A stretch of 64,000 bases of DNA from G025836975 sp040391135 (GTDB lineage Bacteria; Pseudomonadota; Gammaproteobacteria; Burkholderiales; Burkholderiaceae_B). Location of the stretch: contig JBEBYL010000002.1 in the NCBI GenBank assembly GCA_040391135.1, positions 62,001-126,000 on the forward strand, written 5' to 3'. Below the pieces are notes generated by a model, which saw only the letters and a program-made list of their open reading frames with translations, was not told the DNA's origin and made no database searches. Both the position numbers and the translations under genes were made by a program. Of the stretch, positions 6,976 to 14,835 are shown piece after piece; position 1 is the stretch's first letter, and every line of letters starts with the position of its first letter.

Positions 6976-8649
6976 CTATTTGCCTGATTTTTCAGCGGCG
7001 GCCACGCGCTGCTGTTCACGCGCGCGCAGCACATGGCGGCGGATTTTTCCTGTGCTGGTCAGCGGCAGGTGGTCGACGAATTCCACTTCGCGAGGCATTT
7101 GGTAAGGTGCCAGACGCTGTTTCACGTGTTCCTGCAGTTCGGCCTGCAAGGCGTCGCCGTCGCGCTGCCGCGCTTCAGGCTTCAGGACGACATAGGCCTT
7201 GATGACGGCGCCCCGGGTGGCATCGGGCTTGGGCACCACCGCCGCGTTGGCGACCGCCGCATGGCGCAGCAGGCAGTCTTCGATTTCGCCAGGGCCTATG
7301 CGGTAACCCGAGCTCTTGAATACGTCGTCGCTGCGGCCCGCGTACCAGTAATAGCCGTCCTTGTCGATGGAGGCCAGGTCGCCCGTAAGACACCAGTCAC
7401 CGATGAACTTGGCCTGCGTGGCGGCCTCATTACGCCAATACCCAAGAAACAGGACAGGATCGGGATGGCCGTGGATGTCGTAGCGGTTCAGGGCTATTTC
7501 GCCCACAGTGTCCACGGGGCAAGGCTGCCCATGCGCGTCCACCACGGCGACCTGGTGGCCCGGATAGGGCCGGCCTATGCTGCCGGGCTTGGCCATCCAT
7601 TTGCGATGGCTGTTGCCCACGAGGTAATTCATTTCCGTCTGCCCGAACATTTCGTTGGGCGTGACGCCCAGCGCCTGCTGGGACCATTCGAAAGCGACCT
7701 GGCCCACGCTTTCGCCGGCGGCCATCATGGCGCGCAGCGCCAGCCGGTAATGCTCGCGCGGCTGCGGGACCTCTTGCATCATCAGCTTGAGCGCGGTGGG
7801 AAACAGGAAGGTGTTGGTGACCTGGTAGCGTTCCATGATCTCGAAGGCGCGGGTGGGCGAGAACCGGCCCAGTGCGCCCACGATGGCATGGCCGAAATAC
7901 AGGGTGGGCAGCAGAGCGTCCATCAGTCCGCCAGTCCAGGTCCAGTCCGCGGGGCTCCAGAATATATCGCCCTTTTGAGGAAACCAGTTCTGCGACGCGA
8001 CGAAGCCAGGCAGGTTGCCGATGAGCGCGCTATGAGGCAGCAAGGCTCCTTTGGGGGCGCCTGTGGTTCCCGAGGTATACAGCAGCAATGCGGGGCTGGT
8101 GGACTTGGTGGGCACCAGGCGGAAGGCTGTGGGCTGGCGCGCCAGGAGCGAACGCCAGGGAAGGATGGCTTCGTGCTGGAAGTCCACGCCTATGATCTGT
8201 GTGAGCGCCGGACATTGCAATTGCGCTTTAAGCAGTTCGGGTCCGGTCGAGGCATCGACGACGGCCACCCTGGCCTCGGCGTCTTTCAGGCGCACGGCCA
8301 GGCCGTCGGCGCCGAACAACGGGGACAGCGGCAGCGCAACGGCGCCCACACTGAAGGCGGCCATGTACGACGCCACAGTTTCGGGGCGCTGCCCCATGAC
8401 GATGGCTACGCGGTCCCCGGGCATGACGCCCATCTTGACCAAGCCGCTGGCCAATTGGTTGGCCGTCTCGGACAGGCGCGAATAGGTCCAGACCTCGCGT
8501 TGTCCAACTTCGTTTTCATGGAAAATGGCGATGCGCCGGCCCTCGACGGGGTTTTCCGCCCAGCGGTGCACGCACGCTTGCGCGATGTTGAATTGAGAAG
8601 GGACAAACCACTGGTAAGACGGGTACAGCTCCGAGTATTGGTCGTTCAT
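6976..8649 (-). CDS. AMP-dependent acyl-CoA synthetase (acetyl/medium-chain type)
   Basis: Activates a short or medium-chain acid to its CoA thioester through an acyl-adenylate. The 557-residue protein carries the ANL-superfamily motifs: the phosphate loop YTSGTTGAPKG at 191-201, GQTEMN in the A5 region, the hinge region WYAGRSDDVFKSSGYRIGP, and the catalytic lysine in TSTGKIRR near 535. The layout (N-terminal YQWFVPSQFN, long medium-chain-like central part) fits ACSM-type or AcsA-like synthetases rather than true acetyl-CoA synthetase Acs, which is about 100 residues longer. The exact acid is not predictable. Confidence 0.88.
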   Translation of the reverse strand: MNDQYSELYPSYQWFVPSQFNIAQACVHRWAENPVEGRRIAIFHENEVGQREVWTYSRLSETANQLASGLVKMGVMPGDRVAIVMGQRPETVASYMAAFSVGAVALPLSPLFGADGLAVRLKDAEARVAVVDASTGPELLKAQLQCPALTQIIGVDFQHEAILPWRSLLARQPTAFRLVPTKSTSPALLLYTSGTTGAPKGALLPHSALIGNLPGFVASQNWFPQKGDIFWSPADWTWTGGLMDALLPTLYFGHAIVGALGRFSPTRAFEIMERYQVTNTFLFPTALKLMMQEVPQPREHYRLALRAMMAAGESVGQVAFEWSQQALGVTPNEMFGQTEMNYLVGNSHRKWMAKPGSIGRPYPGHQVAVVDAHGQPCPVDTVGEIALNRYDIHGHPDPVLFLGYWRNEAATQAKFIGDWCLTGDLASIDKDGYYWYAGRSDDVFKSSGYRIGPGEIEDCLLRHAAVANAAVVPKPDATRGAVIKAYVVLKPEARQRDGDALQAELQEHVKQRLAPYQMPREVEFVDHLPLTSTGKIRRHVLRAREQQRVAAAEKSGK

Positions 8650-8780
8650 TGTCTTTTGGATTCAACAGGGCGTGGGGAGGGCGCTAGCTCCTTTTATCCC
8701 GAAGCATGAACGACAAGCCGATTCTGTGCAATCCCTACGTTTCAGAAAGCGAATGACATTAGGGTTTCCACTGTGAAACG

Positions 8781-9296
8781 CTATGGCTTTTGAACATCTA
8801 CCAGGCGGGTTCCCAAAATTCGGTCATGCAGGAACTGGCCGTCCCTGTCGAACCACGTCCAGATGAACAGTGTAAAGGGGGCGAAGACGATAAACAGGTC
8901 AGTGGAACTGTAGCCGGTGGCGCGCGACGCGGCCAATACCAGCAGGGCGGCCAGCAGCGGTATGGGCCACAGCAGCACGTAGCGCAAAACCAGCCTGCCC
9001 GCCGTCGGACTGGCTCCATTGCGGTCGACCAGCCGGATATTCCAGGTTTTCATGGGCAGCGTCTGGCCGCGCTTGCGCCAGCACATGATGAAGTACACGC
9101 CTATGGCGATGAACAGGATGGCTTGCCGGCCATGCCTTAGCATGAGCGCGTTGCGGCTTTGCGTAAGCGTATCGAACAGGTAGCCGGCCAGGAAGACCAC
9201 GCCGAACAGCAGCACGCCTTCGTACATCATGCAGGCGAAGCGGCGCCAGCGGCTGGGCGCCGATAAATCGGGGTGGGAGGAGCGATTATGTTGCAT
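8781..9296 (-). CDS. RDD family membrane protein
   Basis: The 171-residue product begins its domain with APSRWRRFACMMYEGVLL, the arginine of the RDD signature being in the first helix, and has three to four membrane helices. The second family aspartate appears in RLVDRNGASPT and the last in FDRDGQFLHDRILGT, which is typical of this domain. Its function is unknown; transport or modifying of membrane components has been proposed for some members. The ATG at 9296 is preferred over an upstream TTG at 9320; neither has a good ribosome-binding site. Confidence 0.8.
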   Translation of the reverse strand: MQHNRSSHPDLSAPSRWRRFACMMYEGVLLFGVVFLAGYLFDTLTQSRNALMLRHGRQAILFIAIGVYFIMCWRKRGQTLPMKTWNIRLVDRNGASPTAGRLVLRYVLLWPIPLLAALLVLAASRATGYSSTDLFIVFAPFTLFIWTWFDRDGQFLHDRILGTRLVDVQKP

Positions 9297-9356
9297 TGCA
9301 ATAACGGCCAAAAGAAACAATGGCCATTATTATCGTGCATTACGGGGGCGCCATGT

Positions 9357-9397
9357 AAAACACCCCAAAATTCTGGAGCAGTCCAGTTTTTGGGGTG
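9357..9397 (-). terminator. Terminator downstream of the 64-residue gene
   Basis: CACCCCAAAA (9361-9370) pairs with TTTTGGGGTG (9388-9397), with an inner CTGGA/TCCAG stem. On the minus strand the stem is followed by TTTT. It isolates the small gene from the RDD gene. Confidence 0.8.
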
Positions 9398-9462
9398 CGG
9401 TACGGCGATCTGTGCGGCCTGCCGCGGCTTGGGCCGCGATCCAGGCGGTACAGCGGCCGGAT

Positions 9463-9657
9463 TTAGCCGGCGGAGTGGGCCGTGGCAGTCGTGCCGCGCG
9501 GCTGCGACTGTACGCTTTTGAATGCGGTAGACAGCTTGGCGAACAATTTTTTCAGTGCGGCGACCGGCTTGAAGCGGTATTGCTCTTCAATGGCGCGCAT
9601 CATCAATTGACGTTCGAGTTCGTCGGTTAAACGGGTGTCTTTGCCTACGTTGATCAT
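9463..9657 (-). CDS. Small conserved-looking hypothetical protein (64 aa)
   Basis: The product starts MINVGKDTRLTDELERQLMM and is predicted to be mostly helical and basic, with an amphipathic stretch ALKKLFAKLSTAFKSV around 34-49 and a disordered Ser/Thr/Ala tail. No family was recognised. It is called as real because AGAGG lies seven bases before the ATG, the gene has its own promoter flanked by two identical palindromes and its own terminator. An ATG 18 bases upstream is less well placed relative to that site. Confidence 0.65.
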   Translation of the reverse strand: MINVGKDTRLTDELERQLMMRAIEEQYRFKPVAALKKLFAKLSTAFKSVQSQPRGTTATAHSAG

Positions 9658-9697
9658 AGCTTGGCCTCTTTGCATAAATAATGAACATTTCGTTCAA

Positions 9698-9725
9698 GGG
9701 TTAACCCTATTGTACGGGTTAACCC
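9698..9725 (-). promoter_or_regulatory. Tandem identical palindromes around the promoter of the small gene
   Basis: GGGTTAACCC occurs at 9698-9707 and again at 9716-9725, eight bases apart. On the minus strand the predicted -10 box TACAAT (9709-9714) lies exactly between them, and TTGCTT (9733-9738) is a possible -35 with an 18-base spacer. A further short dyad TGAAC/GTTCA is at 9682-9696. The geometry strongly suggests binding of a repressor as two dimers, or one tetramer, over the promoter. Confidence 0.6.
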
Positions 9726-9779
9726 TAGTAAAAAGCAAGCCATAATGTTGCGATGCAAAAAAACGTGGCGCGGCAGCGA

Positions 9780-11288
9780 CTATTTTTCCTTCCGGTAGCT
9801 GGCTTCCACCATTTCGAAGCTGAACAGGCGGCAGTCCAGGCCGCCGTTATGCAGGGGATAGCGCCGCAAGGGTTTCAGGCGCATTTGCTTGGGCAGGTCC
9901 AGATCGCTGGAAATGATATTGACGTGCCAGCCGCTGTAGCGCTGTTTCAAGTTCTGGGCCCAGGCGCGCCACAGACCGGAATCGTCGTCGGGCAGGCGTT
10001 CGCCGTAAGGCGGGTTGGTCACCAGCCAGCCGGTATCGGCGGGGGGCGGCACCGTGCTGGCGTCGCCGATCTCAAAGCGGATGGAGTCGGGCGTCAGCCA
10101 GGCGCGTTCCAGGTTGGCCCGGGCGGCGTCGATGGCGCGCGAATCCAGGTCGTAGCCTACGATGGGGCTTTCCAGTTGCGTGGCAATGTGCGAGCGGGCT
10201 TCGTCCTTGATGTCGCGCCAGTGACGCGTATCGTGATCGCGCAGCCTTTCGAAGCCGAAAGGCCGCCAGATGCCCGCCGGCACGCCCAGCGCTATCCAGG
10301 CGGCTTCGATGAGTATGGTGCCGCTGCCGCAGAACGGATCCAGCAATGCCTGCGCAGGGTCCCAGCCGGAAAGGGCCAGCAGGCCGGCCGCCAGGTTTTC
10401 GCGCAAAGGCGCTTCGCCTTTCTCAAGCCGCCATCCGCGCTTGAAGAGCGATTCGCCGGACGTGTCCAGGTAAAGGGTGGCGCTGTCCTCGTCCAGGAAA
10501 AGATGCACCCGCGCATCGGGCCTGACGGTATCGATGCTGGGCCGTTCGCCTTCGAGATCGCGCAGGCGGTCGCAAATGCCGTCCTTGGCGCGCAGATTGC
10601 AATATTGCAGGCTTTGCATGGGGCTGCGTATGGCCGAGGTATCGACCCGCAGGGTTTGTTCGGCGCCGAACCAGCGTTCCCATGGCGTGTCCTGCGCCAA
10701 TTCCAGTATGTCGTCTTCGTGCCGGACGGGGCCATGAGCCACCTGGACCAGTATGCGCGTGGCCAGGCGTGAATACAGGTTGGCGCGCAATACGCCGGTC
10801 CAGTCGGCATGGAAGCGGCAGCCGGCGCGCCCGGGCTGGGCATCGTCGAATCCCAGCGCCTGCATTTCCGCGGCCAGAGCCTCTTCCAGCCCCTGCGGGC
10901 AAGGGGCGAATATGGGGAAGACTTCGGCTTTGGCTGTGTGTCGGGGCCGGCGCGTGGCGCTGCGCTGGATGACGGGTTCGCGCTGTTCCGGCTCTTGCCG
11001 CTGCGTGGCAGGGGCCGGCCGGCCGGTCCTTGGGGCGGGGGCGTCATCGCGTGGCTTGCCGGGACGCCGGGCCGGGGCATCCGCTGGTTTGCCGGCGGCG
11101 GGGCCGGGCGCAGCCACCGGCGCCGCAGCGCGTGCCTGCCGCTGCTTTTCGCGTTCCCGCTCCAGCTGTTCAACCTGGCGCGCGCGTGCGCCGCTGCGTT
11201 TGCGACGTTCGCCGTCAGTGGCGGAGTCGGACGCGGCGGGCGTCTTTTTCTTCAGCGTAAGTGTTTTGCCGGGTTTGGTGTCAGTCAT
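9780..11288 (-). CDS. rlmL: THUMP-domain class I RNA methyltransferase, RlmL-like
   Basis: The family methylates N2 of a guanine in 23S rRNA (G2445 in E. coli). Residues 1-118 form an extra Lys/Arg/Pro/Ala-rich, probably disordered extension; the conserved part starts at AEVFPIFAPCPQGLEEALAAE. A THUMP region follows, then the SAM-binding Rossmann part with DPFCGSGT at 317-324 and the catalytic NPPY at 425-428. It lacks the second (RlmK) methyltransferase domain of the E. coli fusion protein, as usual outside gammaproteobacteria. The N-terminal extension is the odd part and may bind rRNA. Confidence 0.87.
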   Translation of the reverse strand: MTDTKPGKTLTLKKKTPAASDSATDGERRKRSGARARQVEQLEREREKQRQARAAAPVAAPGPAAGKPADAPARRPGKPRDDAPAPRTGRPAPATQRQEPEQREPVIQRSATRRPRHTAKAEVFPIFAPCPQGLEEALAAEMQALGFDDAQPGRAGCRFHADWTGVLRANLYSRLATRILVQVAHGPVRHEDDILELAQDTPWERWFGAEQTLRVDTSAIRSPMQSLQYCNLRAKDGICDRLRDLEGERPSIDTVRPDARVHLFLDEDSATLYLDTSGESLFKRGWRLEKGEAPLRENLAAGLLALSGWDPAQALLDPFCGSGTILIEAAWIALGVPAGIWRPFGFERLRDHDTRHWRDIKDEARSHIATQLESPIVGYDLDSRAIDAARANLERAWLTPDSIRFEIGDASTVPPPADTGWLVTNPPYGERLPDDDSGLWRAWAQNLKQRYSGWHVNIISSDLDLPKQMRLKPLRRYPLHNGGLDCRLFSFEMVEASYRKEK

Positions 11289-11299
11289 GGTTTAACTAG

Positions 11300-11716
11300 T
11301 TAAAAAGGCCGTAGGACTACCAATGCAATGACAATCAGCAGCAAAAGAACCGGAATTTCGTTGAACCAGCGGTAGAACCGATGGCTGTGCGTGTTCGCGC
11401 CGCGTTCGAATTTTTTCAGCATGCGGCCGCAAGACAGATGGTAGGCAAGCAGCAGGACGACGGCGGCCAGCTTGGCGTGCATCCAGCCCTGCCCCATGCC
11501 GATGCCGTAGCCGGCGAACAGCCACAAGCCGAACACGATGGCCAGCACGGCCAGCGGCGTCATGAAGCGGTACAAGCGGCGCGCCATGCCCAGCAGGCAG
11601 GCCTGGACGGAAGCATCCTGGGCCTGCGCCAGGTTCACATAGATGCGCGGCAGGTAGAACAGGCCGGCGAACCACGACGTGACGAACAGAATATGGAATG
11701 TCTTTATCCAGAGCAT
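11300..11716 (-). CDS. hemJ: Protoporphyrinogen oxidase HemJ
   Basis: HemJ oxidises protoporphyrinogen IX to protoporphyrin IX in heme synthesis, in the inner membrane. The 138-residue protein has four membrane helices, the conserved N-terminal histidine (LWIKTFHILFVTSWFAGLFYLPR) and the lysine in MGQGWMHAKLAAV, both needed for activity in characterised homologues, and the RWFNEIP block before the last helix. It lies between rlmL and proA on the same strand, 10 bases from proA's stop. Confidence 0.92.
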   Translation of the reverse strand: MLWIKTFHILFVTSWFAGLFYLPRIYVNLAQAQDASVQACLLGMARRLYRFMTPLAVLAIVFGLWLFAGYGIGMGQGWMHAKLAAVVLLLAYHLSCGRMLKKFERGANTHSHRFYRWFNEIPVLLLLIVIALVVLRPF

Positions 11717-11726
11717 GGCTGGCCGA

Positions 11727-13016
11727 CTACCCGCGCAACTGGCCGTCGCCGGTCAGCACCCACTTCAGGGTGGTCAGGCCGTCCAGCCCGACCGGCCCGC
11801 GCGCATGCAGGCGGTTGGTCGAAATGCCGATTTCAGCGCCCAGGCCATATTCGAAGCCATCGGCGAAACAGGTCGGCAGGTTGACGTAGACCGAACTGGA
11901 GTCGACCTCGTGCTGGAATCGGTCGGCCGCGCGCAGGTCCTCGGTAATGATGGATTCCGTGTGTTCAGAGCTGTAGCGGGCGATGTGGTCCATGGCCTGG
12001 TCCAGGCTGTCGACGATGCGGATGGCCAATATGGGCGCCAGGTATTCGGTAAGCCAGTCTTCTTCGGTGGCGGCCAGCGCCTGCGGCAGCAGGGCGCGTG
12101 TGCGCTCGCAGCCGCGCAGTTCCACGCCCTTGTCGGACAGGGTCTTGCCCAGGCGCGGCAGGATGCGCGGCGCGATGTCCGCATGGACCAGCAGGGTCTC
12201 CATGGCGCCGCATATGCCATAGCGGTAGGTTTTTGCGTTGACCGCGATGTCGTGTGCCTTGTCCAGGTCGGCGGCCGCGTCCAGGTAGAGATGGCAATTG
12301 CCATCCAGGTGCTTGAGCAGAGGAACTTTGGCATCGGCCGCCAGCCTTGCGATGAGCCCCTTGCCGCCGCGCGGGACAATGACGTCGATGTAATCGGTCA
12401 GGGTGATCAATTGCCCGACGGCGGCGCGGTCGGTGGTGCCCACCACTTGCACCGCCTGGGCCGGCAGGCCGGCATCGGCCAAGCCCTGGCCGATGATGGC
12501 GCCCAGCGCGACGTTGGAATGCAGGGCTTCGCTGCCGCCGCGCAGTATCGTCGCGTTGCCCGACTTCAGGCAAAGCGCGGCGGCGTCGATGGTGACGTTG
12601 GGCCGTGATTCGTAAATGATGCCGATGACGCCCAGCGGGACGCGCATCTGGGCGACCCGCATGCCGTTGGGCCGGATGGTGGTCGCGCCCAGGCTGCCGA
12701 TGGGATCGGGCATGTCGGCAATCTGCAGCAGGCCGGCGGCCATGGTGTCGATGGCCTTGTCCGACAGCGTCAGGCGGTCAAGCAGGGCCGGGGCCAACTG
12801 ATTCTTCTCGGCGGCGGCCAGGTCGCGGGCGTTCTCCGCTTGCAGGGCGGTTTTGTTTTCCCGCAGGCGGGCGGCCATGGCGCGCAGCGCCTGCGCCTTG
12901 GCCTGCCCCGGGGCGTTACGCATCAGCCGGGCCGCCTGGCGGGCTTGCCGGCCAAGAATGCTCATGTCGGTGATGGCGTCGTCGGCCGCGAAGGAGGTGT
13001 CGGTATGGTGTGTCAT
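11727..13016 (-). CDS. proA: Gamma-glutamyl phosphate reductase
   Basis: Second step of proline synthesis: NADPH-dependent reduction of glutamyl-5-phosphate to the semialdehyde. The 429-residue protein belongs to the aldehyde dehydrogenase superfamily; the catalytic cysteine is C269 in YGICGAMETLLV, and the VPLGVIGIIYESRPNVT and KSGNATILRGGSEA blocks are diagnostic. Another ATG at residue 18 is possible, since the first 17 residues are not conserved in character. It ends the leuS-lptE-holA-proA run. Confidence 0.95.
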   Translation of the reverse strand: MTHHTDTSFAADDAITDMSILGRQARQAARLMRNAPGQAKAQALRAMAARLRENKTALQAENARDLAAAEKNQLAPALLDRLTLSDKAIDTMAAGLLQIADMPDPIGSLGATTIRPNGMRVAQMRVPLGVIGIIYESRPNVTIDAAALCLKSGNATILRGGSEALHSNVALGAIIGQGLADAGLPAQAVQVVGTTDRAAVGQLITLTDYIDVIVPRGGKGLIARLAADAKVPLLKHLDGNCHLYLDAAADLDKAHDIAVNAKTYRYGICGAMETLLVHADIAPRILPRLGKTLSDKGVELRGCERTRALLPQALAATEEDWLTEYLAPILAIRIVDSLDQAMDHIARYSSEHTESIITEDLRAADRFQHEVDSSSVYVNLPTCFADGFEYGLGAEIGISTNRLHARGPVGLDGLTTLKWVLTGDGQLRG

Positions 13017-13090
13017 GGCAGTGTATTGTTTGCGTGCTTGTAGGGATTATCCCAGTATTTTGGATGCGTGGCATGGCGCCTCGCACAGGA

Positions 13091-14155
13091 TCAGCGCGGC
13101 CCGGTCTGCCGGGCGACGGCGATGCGCAGGGCCAGGCGTCCCAGTTCCTCCCAGGGGTCGTCCAGTCGGCCGGGAACCTTCAAGCCCTTGATCAGGCGGT
13201 CGATGTCGTGCGCATGCTGCACAGCTGCGGGCCAGGCGCGTTGCGGCACCCTGGACAGTGTCTGGCGCAAAAGCTGCTCGCGCGGCCCGAATACCCGTTG
13301 CCGACGCAGTTCCGCCTGGAAATCCTGGCCGGCGGCCTGCACGGCCGCCAGGCGCGCCAGCACGCGGACCTCTTCGCCTATGGCCCACAATACCAGGGGC
13401 AGGGCTTCGCCTTCGGCCCGCAGGCCGGCCAGCATGGCCAGCGCCTTGGCGGCATTGCCGGCCAGCATGGCATCGCGCAAGCCGAATACATCGTAGCGGG
13501 CCACATTCAATACCGCGCGTTCGACATCCGGCGCGCTGATCTTCCCGGGCGGATATAAAAGCGCCAGCTTCTGCACCTCTTGAAAGGCGGCCAGCAAGTT
13601 GCCTTCGACTTTATCGGCCATCCAGTCCAGAGTCGCCGCATCCAGTTGCTGGTCCTGGCGGGCCAGGCGCTGCGCGATCCAGCGCGGCAGCGCCGCGCGT
13701 TCGATCGTGGCGACCTCGATGGAGGTGGCCACGTCGAACAGTCCCAGCGCCCATTTGGCATTGCGCGTGGCCTTGTCCAGGCGGGGCAGGTTGACGAGCA
13801 CCAGCGTGTCGGTCAGGGCGCGGCTTTCCACCATGGCGGCAAGCTTCTGCAAGGTTTCGCCGCCTGTTTTGCCTGGCTTGCCGGTGGGTATGGCCACATC
13901 GACCAGGCGCTGATCGCCGAACAGCGACACATTCTGAGTGGCGCCGATCAGGGCGGACCAATCGCTGCGCGCATCCAGCACCAGGCTGACGCGTTCACGG
14001 TATCCGGCTTGCGATGCGGCGGCGCGGATAGCGTCGCAGGTTTCGATGGCCAGCAGCGGCTCATCGCCCGATACGACGTACAAAGGATCCAGGGTAGGCG
14101 TAGGCGTCTTTTTAAGCTGATTTAAAAGACTGTCTGCGTCGAGGCGGCGTCCCAT
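13091..14155 (-). CDS. holA: DNA polymerase III delta subunit
   Basis: HolA is the delta subunit of the clamp loader, which opens the beta clamp. The 354-residue protein shows the HolA pattern: LYVVSGDEPLLAIETCDAIR at the N terminus (the degenerate ATPase fold), the clamp-opening region around RSDWSALIGATQNVSLFGDQRLVDV, and the C-terminal helical collar with ALPLVLWAIGEEVRVLARL. It starts three bases after the lptE stop, so the two are almost certainly co-translated. Confidence 0.93.
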   Translation of the reverse strand: MGRRLDADSLLNQLKKTPTPTLDPLYVVSGDEPLLAIETCDAIRAAASQAGYRERVSLVLDARSDWSALIGATQNVSLFGDQRLVDVAIPTGKPGKTGGETLQKLAAMVESRALTDTLVLVNLPRLDKATRNAKWALGLFDVATSIEVATIERAALPRWIAQRLARQDQQLDAATLDWMADKVEGNLLAAFQEVQKLALLYPPGKISAPDVERAVLNVARYDVFGLRDAMLAGNAAKALAMLAGLRAEGEALPLVLWAIGEEVRVLARLAAVQAAGQDFQAELRRQRVFGPREQLLRQTLSRVPQRAWPAAVQHAHDIDRLIKGLKVPGRLDDPWEELGRLALRIAVARQTGPR

Positions 14156-14158
14156 GGC

Positions 14159-14827
14159 CTAGAACAAGCCGGCATCCGGCACGATACGGGGAGCGCCCCA
14201 GGGCGCTGGGGCCTGCATGGCTGGAGCGGCCGGTGTCGCCGCCCCGGGGGTTTCGTCCACGGGCTGCGACTCGGCGTTGGCGTAAGCATGGATGACGTCC
14301 GGCGAGGACAGCCTGCGCACCACGCGGTCTATAAGGGATTGCTGCATTTCCTTGAATACGGTGCCGATTTCCCCCTGCTTGGCCTGGACCACGGAATCGT
14401 CGTAAGGAATTTCGCGCGTGGACCGCAAGGTGGTCGGCGGCAGAATGATATGCCCCTTGTCGTCGGTAAGCTGGAACACGAACTCCAGGTTCAGTTCGTA
14501 TTCTTCGACACGCCCCTGGGCGTCCAGGGAAAGCTCGCGCAGCGATTGCGTGTTGGCCAGTTGGGTCAGCCGGGCTTGCGCCTGCGCGGGCTCGGACACG
14601 AAGCGCGTGGCGGGCGAGCTGGCGACAATGGCCCGCCGCATGCCTGAACCGAACTCGGAGTTTTCTTCGATATTGGTGTAGATCGTGCGGAACGGCAAGG
14701 GCGAAACGCCTTTCAGGTGAAAGCCGCAAGCCGCCAGGAACAGGCATAGCGCCATGCAGGCCAGCCCCCGCAAGTACCGCTGCGAGGTCGGGACGAAGTG
14801 CTGGGTCGTGAGCATAGGGCTGTGCAT
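14159..14827 (-). CDS. lptE: LPS-assembly lipoprotein LptE
   Basis: LptE plugs the LptD barrel and delivers lipopolysaccharide to the outer leaflet. The 222-residue precursor has a lipoprotein signal with lipobox LAAC (cysteine 34) followed by GFHLKG, the hallmark of the family. FRTIYTNIEENSEFGSGMRRAI and the EYELNLEFVFQLTD strand are also typical. An ATG at residue 5 could be the true start. It lies between leuS and holA, the usual position in proteobacteria. Confidence 0.92.
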   Translation of the reverse strand: MHSPMLTTQHFVPTSQRYLRGLACMALCLFLAACGFHLKGVSPLPFRTIYTNIEENSEFGSGMRRAIVASSPATRFVSEPAQAQARLTQLANTQSLRELSLDAQGRVEEYELNLEFVFQLTDDKGHIILPPTTLRSTREIPYDDSVVQAKQGEIGTVFKEMQQSLIDRVVRRLSSPDVIHAYANAESQPVDETPGAATPAAPAMQAPAPWGAPRIVPDAGLF

Positions 14828-14835
14828 GCCTGATT

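Noticed and set aside
7033..8709. 558-codon plus-strand frame opposite the acyl-CoA synthetase
   Set aside because: Antisense shadow with no domain; the minus strand carries clear ANL-family motifs.
8764..8779. GTTTC/GAAAC dyad upstream of the acyl-CoA synthetase gene
   Set aside because: Resembles fatty-acid regulator sites only loosely and in inverted orientation; not enough to call.
9753..10772. 339-codon plus-strand frame opposite rlmL
   Set aside because: Antisense shadow; the methyltransferase motifs are on the minus strand.
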